In this document: positions 54,889 to 63,516 of the stretch, in pieces
Layout: each line of letters begins with the position of its first letter
How positions within the stretch are numbered: position 1 is the first letter of the stretch
DNA from: an uncultured Aquimarina sp.
GTDB lineage: Bacteria > Bacteroidota > Bacteroidia > Flavobacteriales > Flavobacteriaceae
Assembly (NCBI GenBank): GCA_947503835.1
Contig: CANNFM010000001.1
Coordinates: forward strand, 434,001-498,000
Reading direction: 5' to 3'
DNA: 64,000 nt
The notes under the pieces: model-generated
What the model saw: only the letters and a program-made list of their open reading frames with translations
What the model was told of the DNA's origin: nothing
Databases searched by the model: none
Made by a program: the position numbers and the translations under genes

Positions 54889-55534
54889 TATAAAATTACT
54901 CGAAAATAATTCTATAGATTTTGATGAAACTATTCTTACTAAAGAATATACTTCTACTCCCTCAATATCTGAATTTACAAATGATCATAAAAGTGCGGTT
55001 CTTACTTGTATAGTTTCTGGTATGTTATTGACCATGCCTAACGAAGCAAGAGCAATTGAAATTCCAAGATTTATAGCCTCAACGGATAACCCATTAGTAT
55101 ATTGGGAAAATTATAAAAGAAATATTGATGATCCAATATCAGATTTTTTATATGATGTTAATTGTATTGCATCAAAAAAACATACGAAAAAGGAAATCAT
55201 AAAAGAGATATTGTCTTTCAAAACACTAAACAATAACTGGGATGGATATGGAGCTATTCCATTAGAAATTGAATCTGCATCTAATGCAATTTTATTAATA
55301 GACTTACTTGGGGAAAGTATTTTTTGTTCTGTCAATGAAATCTACCCTAATCCAAACGGAACAATTTCACTAAAATGGAATAACGCATCAGATGAAACTT
55401 TATCAATGGAGGTAGGAAACAACACATTATCCTATTATATTAGCTTATCCAATTCCAAACCACTTTTTTTTAATAACATTGAAATAAATGCTAAAGAGGC
55501 TGAAAAGATTTCTAAATATATTCAAATGCTGTAG
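54881..55534 (+). CDS. NWDGYGA-motif protein, cassette gene 2
   Basis: The 217-residue protein carries L-N-N-N-W-D-G-Y-G-A-I-P-L near residue 118, followed by I-Y-P-N-P-N-G-T-I-S-L-K-W near residue 150. This motif pair occurs in uncharacterised proteins beside TIGR04255 genes. A hydrophobic stretch near residue 40 is too short to be a confident membrane helix. The start overlaps the TIGR04255 stop, and its 3' end contains the in-frame start of gene 3. Function unknown. Confidence 0.72.
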   Translation: MDNIKLLENNSIDFDETILTKEYTSTPSISEFTNDHKSAVLTCIVSGMLLTMPNEARAIEIPRFIASTDNPLVYWENYKRNIDDPISDFLYDVNCIASKKHTKKEIIKEILSFKTLNNNWDGYGAIPLEIESASNAILLIDLLGESIFCSVNEIYPNPNGTISLKWNNASDETLSMEVGNNTLSYYISLSNSKPLFFNNIEINAKEAEKISKYIQML

Positions 55535-56012
55535 GATTAAGCCTGGATTATTACCAAATCAAATTGAAGATTCTGAAAAGATTGCACGCAGTATTTATTC
55601 CCCTATAAACGTATCTAAAGATGAAAAAAGTATAAAGGCAAATACTTTTAAACCACCTGCTGGCTCTGAAGATCTATCAGTAAACCGATTAGATTACACA
55701 ACTCTTGATTTTTGCAAGAAAGGTGCTAAAAAGGGTGAAAACCCTCAATCAAAGAGAAATTATTTTGGGATTGGTTTACTTACAGCCAAAGATATTAGAG
55801 ATTCAGATTGCTATATTATCTATTCACCAATATTAAAACCAAAGAAAGAAAGAAATTTATTTCATTCAGATATTAAATTAGGTTTTAAAACTATAAAAGG
55901 TCAACAACTTCCTGCTGAAATTCAATATAAAGTAGATCAATTAGTAATAAAAACTAGACTATATAAGGATCATAATCCATATTCCGAAAAATGGAATGGT
56001 CCAGAGATATAA
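55488..56012 (+). CDS. Cassette gene 3, hypothetical 174 aa
   Basis: The recognisable body begins about residue 20 (LPNQIEDSEKIARSIYSPIN) and has F-K-P-P-A-G-S-E-D-L-S-V-N-R, a pattern I associate with the third gene of TIGR04255 cassettes. The only in-frame ATG lies at 55488, inside gene 2 with 47 bp of overlap. The first 15 residues are basic and do not look family-like. A non-ATG start or a frameshift from gene 2 is possible. No membrane segment is present. Function unknown. Confidence 0.65.
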   Translation: MLKRLKRFLNIFKCCRIKPGLLPNQIEDSEKIARSIYSPINVSKDEKSIKANTFKPPAGSEDLSVNRLDYTTLDFCKKGAKKGENPQSKRNYFGIGLLTAKDIRDSDCYIIYSPILKPKKERNLFHSDIKLGFKTIKGQQLPAEIQYKVDQLVIKTRLYKDHNPYSEKWNGPEI

Positions 56013-56126
56013 TTCCTCTTTCGTCTACTTCAATTTTCCATTTTAATTTATTTTTTCATTTAGAACCCGAATCTAAACCCAGTACACTGCGAAAGGATTT
56101 CCGTTACGATAAAAATGAACAAATCC

Positions 56127-57548
56127 TTATAAATACTTAAGAGTCAAATCAATCAACTTTTGCTTAAGTTCTGTATATGGCGGAGCCATAAATTGAACAG
56201 CACTAGGTAGTTTTTGATGTAAAACTGCCCTCTCATTTGTAAATTCAATAAAGCCATAATGCCCTCTGGATTTACCGATACCACTATTGTTTATACCACC
56301 AAAAGGCAAATTAGGGTTTCCAACATGCACAGCAGACATATTGATACAGGTACCTCCGGCACTCGTATTTTCTATGAAATATTTAATGTTTTTCTTACTA
56401 CGACTATATATGTATATCGCCAATGGTTTTTCTTTGGAATTGATAAGTTCTATAACTTCTTGTTTATCCTTATAGGAGATTATGGGTAAAATGGGCCCGA
56501 AAACCTCATTTTTCATCAAATCAGAAGTTTCTGGAGGATCTAAAACTAAAGTGGGTTCGATATAATTTTGGGTTTCATCCATTGCTCCGCCGTAGATTAC
56601 TTTTCCGCCATCCTTCACCGTATTATCCAGATATCCTTTTAATCGCAAAAAATGCTTAGCACTAATAACCCGAAGGTAGTCAGGAGAATTCATAGCATCT
56701 TCTCCATAATGTTTCCTTATTTGTTGCGTCATCTTTTGTACAAAATCTTCCTTTTTGCTTTCATGAACGATTACATAATCCGGAGCAATACATATCTGGC
56801 CTGCATTCACAAATTTGGCCCATGCTACCCTGGGAACAATAGCTTTAATATCTGCTGTTTCATCTATAATCGTAGGTGACTTTCCTCCTAATTCTAGTGT
56901 TACGCTAGACAAATGCTTAGAGGCAGCCGACATCACTACTTTTCCAATTTCTGGAGCTCCTGTAAAAAAGATATGGCTAAATTTCATGTTAAGCAAGGAG
57001 GTCGAAACCTTAACTCCACCTTCTACCAGGGCAATCTCTCTTTCTTCAAACGCTTCAGAAACAATACGCTTCAGTACTTCTACCGTATGCGTGGTAAACT
57101 CAGAAGGTTTAAGGATAACTGTGTTTCCTGCTGCAATTGCCGAAACCAAGGGAGCAAAAAGAAGCTGCATGGGATAATTCCATGGAGCAATAATGAGACA
57201 CATCCCCTTGGGTTCATAAGCAACCCAAGAAGTTGATCCAATCATGGTAAGTGGTCTTGCCACACGTTTAGGTCTCATCCATCTCTTTAGATGTTTTATG
57301 GCAAATCTGATTTCCTGAAGCACCGGGTAAATTTCTGTAAGATCTACTTCGGCAGCTGGTTTTCTATAATCCTTCCACATGGCTTCCTGCAATTCTTTTC
57401 GGAATTTTAAGATGACCTTTTGAAATTTCTTCAACTTTATGATACGTTCTGAAGCCTTTGTTTTTCCTACACTAGTATAATGGGATTTTTGCAGCGCATA
57501 TACCTCCTCTAGTACAGAAATTGCTGTTTCATTAAATTCAGTAGCCAT
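56127..57548 (-). CDS. Aldehyde dehydrogenase, class 3 type
   Basis: The 473-residue enzyme has I-I-A-P-W-N-Y-P-M-Q near residue 118 and V-T-L-E-L-G-G-K-S-P near residue 223, which holds the general-base glutamate. The catalytic cysteine is in N-A-G-Q-I-C-I-A-P-D-Y near residue 255. Length and C-terminus fit class 3, NAD(P)-dependent enzymes acting on medium- or long-chain fatty aldehydes. No signal peptide. It is the last gene of the minus-strand acyl-CoA operon, 34 bp after the dehydrogenase-SCP2 gene, so it may feed acids into the pathway. Confidence 0.94.
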   Translation of the reverse strand: MATEFNETAISVLEEVYALQKSHYTSVGKTKASERIIKLKKFQKVILKFRKELQEAMWKDYRKPAAEVDLTEIYPVLQEIRFAIKHLKRWMRPKRVARPLTMIGSTSWVAYEPKGMCLIIAPWNYPMQLLFAPLVSAIAAGNTVILKPSEFTTHTVEVLKRIVSEAFEEREIALVEGGVKVSTSLLNMKFSHIFFTGAPEIGKVVMSAASKHLSSVTLELGGKSPTIIDETADIKAIVPRVAWAKFVNAGQICIAPDYVIVHESKKEDFVQKMTQQIRKHYGEDAMNSPDYLRVISAKHFLRLKGYLDNTVKDGGKVIYGGAMDETQNYIEPTLVLDPPETSDLMKNEVFGPILPIISYKDKQEVIELINSKEKPLAIYIYSRSKKNIKYFIENTSAGGTCINMSAVHVGNPNLPFGGINNSGIGKSRGHYGFIEFTNERAVLHQKLPSAVQFMAPPYTELKQKLIDLTLKYL

Positions 57549-57582
57549 ACTAATTACTATTAAGAATTATTAAAACTCTTGT

Positions 57583-59091
57583 TTAAGAAAATAAGGATTG
57601 CAATTTCATAGCTACACCCATGTCTCCTTTGATTTTTATCTTGCCTCCCATTACTGCCGTCATTGGGTTAAGCTCTCCCTTTGTTAAGGCTAAAAAGTCA
57701 TCAAATGATACATCTACCTGGCAATCTGCCTCTTTGTCTTCTATAGAAACCACGTTTTTATCCCCTGTTCCATCAATATACAATTGTTCTTCACCAAAAT
57801 TAAACTTTAAGGTATTCTTTAGGCTATCTGCTTGTTCTGCTTTTGTCTGTATTGCTTCTAGTACATTTTCTAAATTACTCATAATGTTTCCGTTTTTACT
57901 ATTTTTATTACTATTTGAATTATTATTATCTGCTTGTTTATATGATACATCGTCGATCACCATTTTTGCTATAATTTCTCTCATGATTTCTGATGTACCT
58001 CCACCTATCGTACCAATTCTACTGTCTCTAAACATTCTTGCAATTTTGAAATCTTCTATATAGCCATACCCTCCAAAAGATTGCAGACACTGGGTCATCG
58101 TTTTATCAGACAATTCTGTTGCCAGCAGTTTAGCCATAGAGCATTCTTTAACTGCATACTTTCCATCTGCATTTAGCCTTGAACAGTATAATACGAATTG
58201 TTTACAGGATTCTATTTCAGAGGCTAATTGTGCCATTCGATGTCTCAATACCTGAAACTTATTAATAGGTCTTCCAAAGGCTGATCTTTCAGACATGTAT
58301 TGTAAAGTATATTCCATGGCAATCTCACAAGCCGAATACCCCATAATAGCTCCCGCCAATCTTTCTACCTGCAGGCCTCCCATAAGGTAATAGAATCCCT
58401 TTCCTTCTTCACCAATAAGATTCTCTTTGGGTATCTTTACATTATCAAAAGCTAGTTCTGCTGTATCTGAAGAATGCCATCCCAGTTTCTTTAATTTTGT
58501 GCTGCTTACTCCTTCTTTATCGAGATCTACGATTAGCAAACTTACTCCATCGGGACCTGCTTTTGGATCTGTCTTAACCACACATACTACAAAATCCCCA
58601 TAAATTGCATTGGTTATAAATGTTTTAGAACCATTAACGATATAATGATCCCCTTCTAAAACGGCAGTAGTTCTTATATTCGCAACATCTGATCCTGCTG
58701 TGGGTTCTGATATACCGATACAGCTAATCGCTTCTCCGGAAATAATTCCCGGAAGATATTTTTCTTTAAGTCGTTGTGATCCATATTTTAAAATATAAGG
58801 TCCGGACATGTATTGAACTACCGCTTGCGTAATGGCAAACCCTCCTGAAAATACCTTAGCTATCTCTTCGCAGAAGATAACGTCGTAAAAGAAATCAAGG
58901 TTTGCTCCTCCAAATTCTTCTGGATACGAGAGTCCTAGAAAACCCATCTTACCCATTTTCTCCCATACTTCTCTGGGGATACGTTGTTCTTCTTCCCACT
59001 GGTCAATATTAGGCGTTACTTCTTTTTGCAAAAAGGCTCTTAGGCTTTCTCTAAATAACTCATGCCCTTCATCAAAATAATAGCTGTTCAT
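57583..59091 (-). CDS. Acyl-CoA dehydrogenase fused to SCP2 domain
   Basis: Residues 1-380 are a complete acyl-CoA dehydrogenase (I-S-E-P-T-A-G-S-D near 130, Q-S-F-G-G-Y-G-Y near 340, G-T-I-G-G-G-T-S-E-I near 362). An asparagine/serine-rich linker (D-N-N-N-S-N-S-N-K-N-S-K-N-G-N) then leads to an SCP2 sterol/acyl-carrier domain from M404 (SNLENVLEAIQTK ... G-G-K-I-K-I-K-G-D-M). SCP2 binds fatty acyl-CoA or lipids, so it may deliver substrate. The internal ATG at 57882 looks like the old start of a separate SCP2 gene. Confidence 0.9.
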   Translation of the reverse strand: MNSYYFDEGHELFRESLRAFLQKEVTPNIDQWEEEQRIPREVWEKMGKMGFLGLSYPEEFGGANLDFFYDVIFCEEIAKVFSGGFAITQAVVQYMSGPYILKYGSQRLKEKYLPGIISGEAISCIGISEPTAGSDVANIRTTAVLEGDHYIVNGSKTFITNAIYGDFVVCVVKTDPKAGPDGVSLLIVDLDKEGVSSTKLKKLGWHSSDTAELAFDNVKIPKENLIGEEGKGFYYLMGGLQVERLAGAIMGYSACEIAMEYTLQYMSERSAFGRPINKFQVLRHRMAQLASEIESCKQFVLYCSRLNADGKYAVKECSMAKLLATELSDKTMTQCLQSFGGYGYIEDFKIARMFRDSRIGTIGGGTSEIMREIIAKMVIDDVSYKQADNNNSNSNKNSKNGNIMSNLENVLEAIQTKAEQADSLKNTLKFNFGEEQLYIDGTGDKNVVSIEDKEADCQVDVSFDDFLALTKGELNPMTAVMGGKIKIKGDMGVAMKLQSLFS

Positions 59092-59102
59092 TATATTACC
59101 TT

Positions 59103-60881
59103 TTAAATTTTGTATTGATTTTCTTGAATAAAATGGGCTGCAATAGTTCTTCGATCAGCAATGATATTGCGAACCGGTAACTGTACTAACGTATTGATAG
59201 CCTTAATAGTCATTAGTGCCATGTCACCTTCAGCAGCTGCAGAGATTATTTCTTTAGCGGCAACTTTTATAAGGTCTGAAGACTCATGCATAAACGTTGA
59301 GCTTATGGCTTCTCTAATGGTTTTGTTCTTCTCTTTATTTTTTAGTGTTCTTAATATAACCCCTTCTAATACATATATCTGTGTGATGATATCGGCTAGT
59401 CGAGATAATACTTCTTGCTCCTCCTGTATGTCCTGCTGAAACTTTTTCATCGCCTGTCCGCTAATAAGCAGGGCTGCTTTTTTACAATTATTCAAAAAAT
59501 CAAAAGCAAATTCGCCAAATGGTTTATTGCTCTCTGCGGGTTTTAGATTACCGGATTGCACATCCTTAAAGGCCTGCATGGCAGATTCCATTAATGGTAA
59601 TTTTCCTTTAAGTGCATATTTCATAATAGTACCAGGTATCACTAATCTATTGATTTCATTTGTTCCTTCATAGATCCTGTTACCTCTAATATTTCTGTAG
59701 TGGATAGAAATTTCACTTTCTCCAGAAAAACCCATTCCCCCATGCATTTGTAATGCTTCATCAACCACAAATTGTTCTATTTCGGATCCAAAAACTTTGA
59801 TCATAGAGCATTCTGCAGCAAATTCTTGGGCTACTTGTTGCTTAGCTCTAAGTGGTGCTACACCGTCTGCAATAAATTCATCAAAAAGAGTATCCATATC
59901 TCCTGCCAATCGATTCCAGCCCGATTCTATAGCATAGATATACGTTGCCATTTTAGCGATTTTTTCCTGTATGGCTCCGAAAGATGAAATTGGTTTTTTA
60001 AACTGGATTCTCTGGTTGGCATATTGTACTCCCAATCGAAAAGCTCTTTTACCAATTGCCGATCCCGCGATACCGATCATTAATCGACCTATATTAAGTG
60101 CATTCATTGCAATCTTAAAGCCCTTATTTCTTTCGCCTAAAAGATTTTCTACGGGTACCTTTATATTCTCAAAAAACACTTGCCGTGTAGAAGATCCATG
60201 GATACCCAATTTATTTTCTTCTACGCCAAGTTTTACGCCCCATTCTTTTTCTACAATAAGGCAAGATAAATTCTCATCACCTTCGATTTTACAGAATACA
60301 GAAAATATATCTGCAAAACCAGCATTAGTAATCCACATTTTTTGCCCATTCAAAATGTAGTGTTTCCCATCTTCGCTTAAGACTGCTTTGGTCTTTCCTG
60401 AATTTGCATCTGATCCTGCTCCTGGTTCTGTGAGACAGTATGAACACTTCAATTTTGCGGTAAGGATATCATCTAGATATTTTGCTTTTTGCGCTTCGGT
60501 GCCATAAAACAGTATTGTATTCACTCCCAATCCTCTTTGAACACCTAAAGTCTGTGAAAACGAGAAGCTTTCAGACATAATTTCAGAAGCAGCCATATCA
60601 GTTTTGATATCACAACCCATACCTCCTATACTTTCGGGGGCAGAGATTGCCAGAAAACCTAATGCTCCTAGTTTTTCTAATATTTTTGGGGTTACCAGGA
60701 TTCCTTCTTTACTATCAAAAACTTCTTTAAGAGGTTCGATTTCTTTATTTATAAAATCACGTATCGCCCCTCTAAGCATATGCTGCTCTTCGGTATAATC
60801 TTCGGGCGTAAAAATAGTATTAGGATCACTGGTTTTAATCAAAAACTCTCCGCCTTTCATGGTTGTTAATTTTGATTCCAT
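59103..60881 (-). CDS. Acyl-CoA dehydrogenase, long form (592 aa)
   Basis: This is a long bacterial acyl-CoA dehydrogenase with a dehydrogenase core up to about residue 410 (C-L-T-E-P-G-A-G-S-D-A near 155, M-W-I-T-N-A-G-F near 185, H-G-G-M-G-F-S-G-E near 385, Y-E-G-T-N-E-I-N-R near 405) and a C-terminal helical extension of about 180 residues as in mitochondrial ACAD9/VLCAD relatives. It introduces a 2,3 double bond using FAD. It lies 5 bp before the SDR gene stop on one side and 11 bp from the SCP2 fusion on the other. Confidence 0.93.
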   Translation of the reverse strand: MESKLTTMKGGEFLIKTSDPNTIFTPEDYTEEQHMLRGAIRDFINKEIEPLKEVFDSKEGILVTPKILEKLGALGFLAISAPESIGGMGCDIKTDMAASEIMSESFSFSQTLGVQRGLGVNTILFYGTEAQKAKYLDDILTAKLKCSYCLTEPGAGSDANSGKTKAVLSEDGKHYILNGQKMWITNAGFADIFSVFCKIEGDENLSCLIVEKEWGVKLGVEENKLGIHGSSTRQVFFENIKVPVENLLGERNKGFKIAMNALNIGRLMIGIAGSAIGKRAFRLGVQYANQRIQFKKPISSFGAIQEKIAKMATYIYAIESGWNRLAGDMDTLFDEFIADGVAPLRAKQQVAQEFAAECSMIKVFGSEIEQFVVDEALQMHGGMGFSGESEISIHYRNIRGNRIYEGTNEINRLVIPGTIMKYALKGKLPLMESAMQAFKDVQSGNLKPAESNKPFGEFAFDFLNNCKKAALLISGQAMKKFQQDIQEEQEVLSRLADIITQIYVLEGVILRTLKNKEKNKTIREAISSTFMHESSDLIKVAAKEIISAAAEGDMALMTIKAINTLVQLPVRNIIADRRTIAAHFIQENQYKI

Positions 60882-60886
60882 AGTTC

Positions 60887-61690
60887 TTACATAAATGATT
60901 TAAGCACCTTTGCCAATCCCATTTTATCGAAATTTAAATGCTGAGCTCCATCAACGTAAAGTGAAACTCCTGTGATATACGCTGCCATTGAACTTGATAA
61001 AAAGGTTACCGCGTTTGATACATCTTCAACCTTACCAAATCGTTTTAATGGGATTGCTTTTTCGGCTTCTTCGAACATATCCTGTATTTGTTGTGGGTAT
61101 TGATCCAGTCCGCTGGATTCGATAATTCCTGGTGCCACACAATTGATTCTTATGTTAAATTCACTCCATTCCTGGGCTAAGGTTTTGGTTAAATTTTCTA
61201 CTCCAGCCCTTGCTGCTCCGGTATGCGCCATACCAGGAAACCCACGAAAAACATCTGCAATAATATTGACAATTACGCCTTGTTTTTGAGGAATAAAAAA
61301 TGTATTGGCCATCTCGCGTATCATAAAAAAAGTACCATTCAGGTTATTATTAATCACGGTATTCCAACCTTTGTCACTAATATATTCTGCCAAAGCGGGA
61401 AACTGACCTCCGGCATTATTCACCAAAATATCCAATCGCTTATATTTTTCTTGTATCATTTTGGCTAGCGCCTGAATATCTTCGGTTTTTCTAATATCAC
61501 AAGCCTGATAGGAAAGTTCTCCATGTACAGTCAACTCTTCTGCGGCAACTTTAAGCTTATCTTCCTTTCGAGAACAAATGATAACCTTGGCCCCTAGCAA
61601 TAAAAAATCTTTGGCAATCTGAAATCCAATACCAGATCGGCCACCTGTTACCAAGACTACCTGATCCTTAAATGTATCTGTTTTAAACAT
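60887..61690 (-). CDS. SDR family oxidoreductase
   Basis: The 267-residue classical SDR has V-T-G-G-R-S-G-I-G near residue 15 and N-N-A-G-G-Q-F-P near residue 92. The tetrad Y is not in the usual place: the segment after V-N-I-I-A-D-V is R-G-F-P-G-M-A-H-T-G-A-A-R-A-G, where the usual Y-x-x-x-K is H-x-x-x-x-R-like. This pattern is seen in 2,4-dienoyl-CoA reductases and citronellol-type enzymes. A role in reducing or oxidising CoA-bound intermediates fits the operon. It is cytoplasmic. Confidence 0.88.
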   Translation of the reverse strand: MFKTDTFKDQVVLVTGGRSGIGFQIAKDFLLLGAKVIICSRKEDKLKVAAEELTVHGELSYQACDIRKTEDIQALAKMIQEKYKRLDILVNNAGGQFPALAEYISDKGWNTVINNNLNGTFFMIREMANTFFIPQKQGVIVNIIADVFRGFPGMAHTGAARAGVENLTKTLAQEWSEFNIRINCVAPGIIESSGLDQYPQQIQDMFEEAEKAIPLKRFGKVEDVSNAVTFLSSSMAAYITGVSLYVDGAQHLNFDKMGLAKVLKSFM

Positions 61691-61692
61691 AG

Positions 61693-62562
61693 TTATGCGT
61701 TTGTTTTTGTAGGTATATTAAGCATTTCTCTAGCCTCATCAATAGTGGCAATTTCCCGTCCAATCATTCTGGCAAGAGATGCTCCTGCTTCTACCAATTC
61801 TCCATTAGACTTTGCCATTTCGCCATTAGGAAGATAAAAGTTGTCCTCTAACCCTACTCTGAAATTTCCGCCCATTGCGGCAGCGATAGCAGAGAGTTGC
61901 CATTGCTTACGACTAATTACGATAGATTGCCAAAAAGCACCTTCGGGAACTTGTTTTATCTGATGAATTAGATTTTCTGGAGTTGCAGGAATACCGCCCA
62001 TGACTCCCATCACTAAACTATAACATGCATTATCAGGCAGTAATCCCATTGCTCTTAATGGTTCTGCATTTCTGATATGTCCAGTGTCGAAACATTCCAT
62101 TTCGGGACAGATGTTATTTTCGTTCATGGTTTTTACCACTTTAATCATATCATCAAAAGAATTTTCGAAAACACCATTCCATATAAATTGTTTGGCACTT
62201 TTAGAAAAAATAGCATAGTTCATACTTCCCATATTGAATGCTGCCATATCGGGTTTGGTGGCTGGTAGATGTTTCAATCGATCTTCGATAGAAAGCCCAA
62301 TAGCCCCTGTAGAGTAATTAATGATTACATCGGAAGAATGTTTTCGTACTTCTTCTGTAATTTGTTCGAATACCTCAGTTCTCCAGCTAGGCATTCCGTT
62401 ATCTTCTCTTGCATGGATATGAACAATCGAAGCTCCGGCATCTACAGCTCGCTTTGCTTCTAATCCCAGTTCTTCGGGAGTATAGGGTATATCCGGACAA
62501 TGCGTTCTATTAGTAGCAGCTCCTGTAAGGGCTGCAGAAAGGATCATTTTCTTAAAAGCCAT
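61693..62562 (-). CDS. Beta-keto acid cleavage enzyme (BKACE / Kce family)
   Basis: The 289-residue TIM-barrel protein has the zinc-site motif A-S-I-V-H-I-H-A-R-E near residue 45, A-A-L-T-G-A-A-T-N-R-T near the start, and a C-terminal G-N-F-R-V-G-L-E-D-N-F. The family transfers acetyl-CoA onto beta-keto acids to give acetoacetate and a CoA ester; 3-keto-5-aminohexanoate is the founding substrate. Here the neighbours suggest a beta-keto fatty or branched acid instead. The stop lies 2 bp before the SDR start. Confidence 0.93.
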   Translation of the reverse strand: MAFKKMILSAALTGAATNRTHCPDIPYTPEELGLEAKRAVDAGASIVHIHAREDNGMPSWRTEVFEQITEEVRKHSSDVIINYSTGAIGLSIEDRLKHLPATKPDMAAFNMGSMNYAIFSKSAKQFIWNGVFENSFDDMIKVVKTMNENNICPEMECFDTGHIRNAEPLRAMGLLPDNACYSLVMGVMGGIPATPENLIHQIKQVPEGAFWQSIVISRKQWQLSAIAAAMGGNFRVGLEDNFYLPNGEMAKSNGELVEAGASLARMIGREIATIDEAREMLNIPTKTNA

Positions 62563-62616
62563 AATTCTTTAATTTAAATTAAATCTAAAAATCAATTGCA
62601 CAATTCGTTATTACGT

Positions 62617-62657
62617 CCTTCATTCCTGTTTCTCCCTTGGGGAGAAATGGTTGAAGG
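62617..62657. repeat. Intercistronic palindrome between hydratase and BKACE genes
   Basis: An inner 8-bp stem (TTTCTCCC / GGGAGAAA, loop TTG) is nested in an outer CCTTCA / TGAAGG pair. It sits in the only sizeable gap of the operon and could dampen or stabilise mRNA segments. It resembles flavobacterial REP-like palindromes. Confidence 0.55.
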
Positions 62658-62696
62658 TTTGTATCATTAATTTTTAGATTTCATGTACTATTATCT

Positions 62697-63515
62697 TTAT
62701 TCTCCTGTCCAAACAGGTGGTCTCTTTTCTCTAAAGGCAAGTAAACCTTCTTGCCCGTCTTTTGAACCTACAGTTTTTTGTAGCATTTCCATCAGGTATT
62801 TATGCTTAGATGCCTGTTCAGATATCGTATCTAATGCTTCTAAACCTAATCTTATTGCAGTTGGAGAATTTGCCTTGATTTCACCCAATAAATCTTCAAT
62901 GGTTTTATCGATGGTTTCTGGCGTAGTTATGTGCGTAACGAGTCCAAAATTTTGAGCATCTTCTACATCTAAATCATATCCTCTTATGCACCAGTCTACC
63001 ACAATACGTTTCGGCATAATTTCGAGCAGGGCTGCCATTACCTGAAATGGAAACAACCCTCGTTTTACCTCGGGCAATCCCAATTTAACCCCTTTGGTGC
63101 ATACCACATAATTGGCTCCTGCCAGGAAAAAAAAGCCTCCCGCAAAAACATTACCCTCCACTTTTGTGAGTATTGGTTTATGAACTTTATTAAAAAGTTC
63201 TGCGAGTAATACTTCTTCTTTGGCTACAGGAATCGATGAATCAAATTCTCCTACCATTCCCATAAAAGCTTTTAAATCTGCTCCTGCACAAAAGACATCT
63301 CCGACAGCATCGATGACTATCGCCCTAATATCACTAGTCTGTTTAGCAAACTGCATAGCAAATGCGATTTCCTGCACCATATGCGGATGTATGGCATTTT
63401 TCTTTTCGGCTCGGTCCAAGGTGAGATGCATTACATGATCTTCTACCTTTACTTTTATGAAGGCAAATTTTTGGCTAAGAGCATCTTTAATGAGTATATC
63501 GTCAAAAAAATTCAT
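62697..63515 (-). CDS. Enoyl-CoA hydratase/isomerase
   Basis: The protein of about 272 residues has crotonase motifs: L-D-R-A-E-K-K-N-A near residue 35, the first oxyanion-hole segment F-C-A-G-A-D-L-K-A-F near 75, and the second G-N-V-F-A-G-G-F-F-F-L near 120, followed by G-L-P-E-V-K-R-G-L. I chose the ATG at 63515, one base after the biotin-protein stop; an ATG at 63527 overlapping that gene is also possible. It hydrates an enoyl-CoA. Its place next to a biotin carrier suggests a methylglutaconyl- or isohexenylglutaconyl-type substrate, by inference. Confidence 0.9.
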   Translation of the reverse strand: MNFFDDILIKDALSQKFAFIKVKVEDHVMHLTLDRAEKKNAIHPHMVQEIAFAMQFAKQTSDIRAIVIDAVGDVFCAGADLKAFMGMVGEFDSSIPVAKEEVLLAELFNKVHKPILTKVEGNVFAGGFFFLAGANYVVCTKGVKLGLPEVKRGLFPFQVMAALLEIMPKRIVVDWCIRGYDLDVEDAQNFGLVTHITTPETIDKTIEDLLGEIKANSPTAIRLGLEALDTISEQASKHKYLMEMLQKTVGSKDGQEGLLAFREKRPPVWTGE

Positions 63516-63516
63516 A

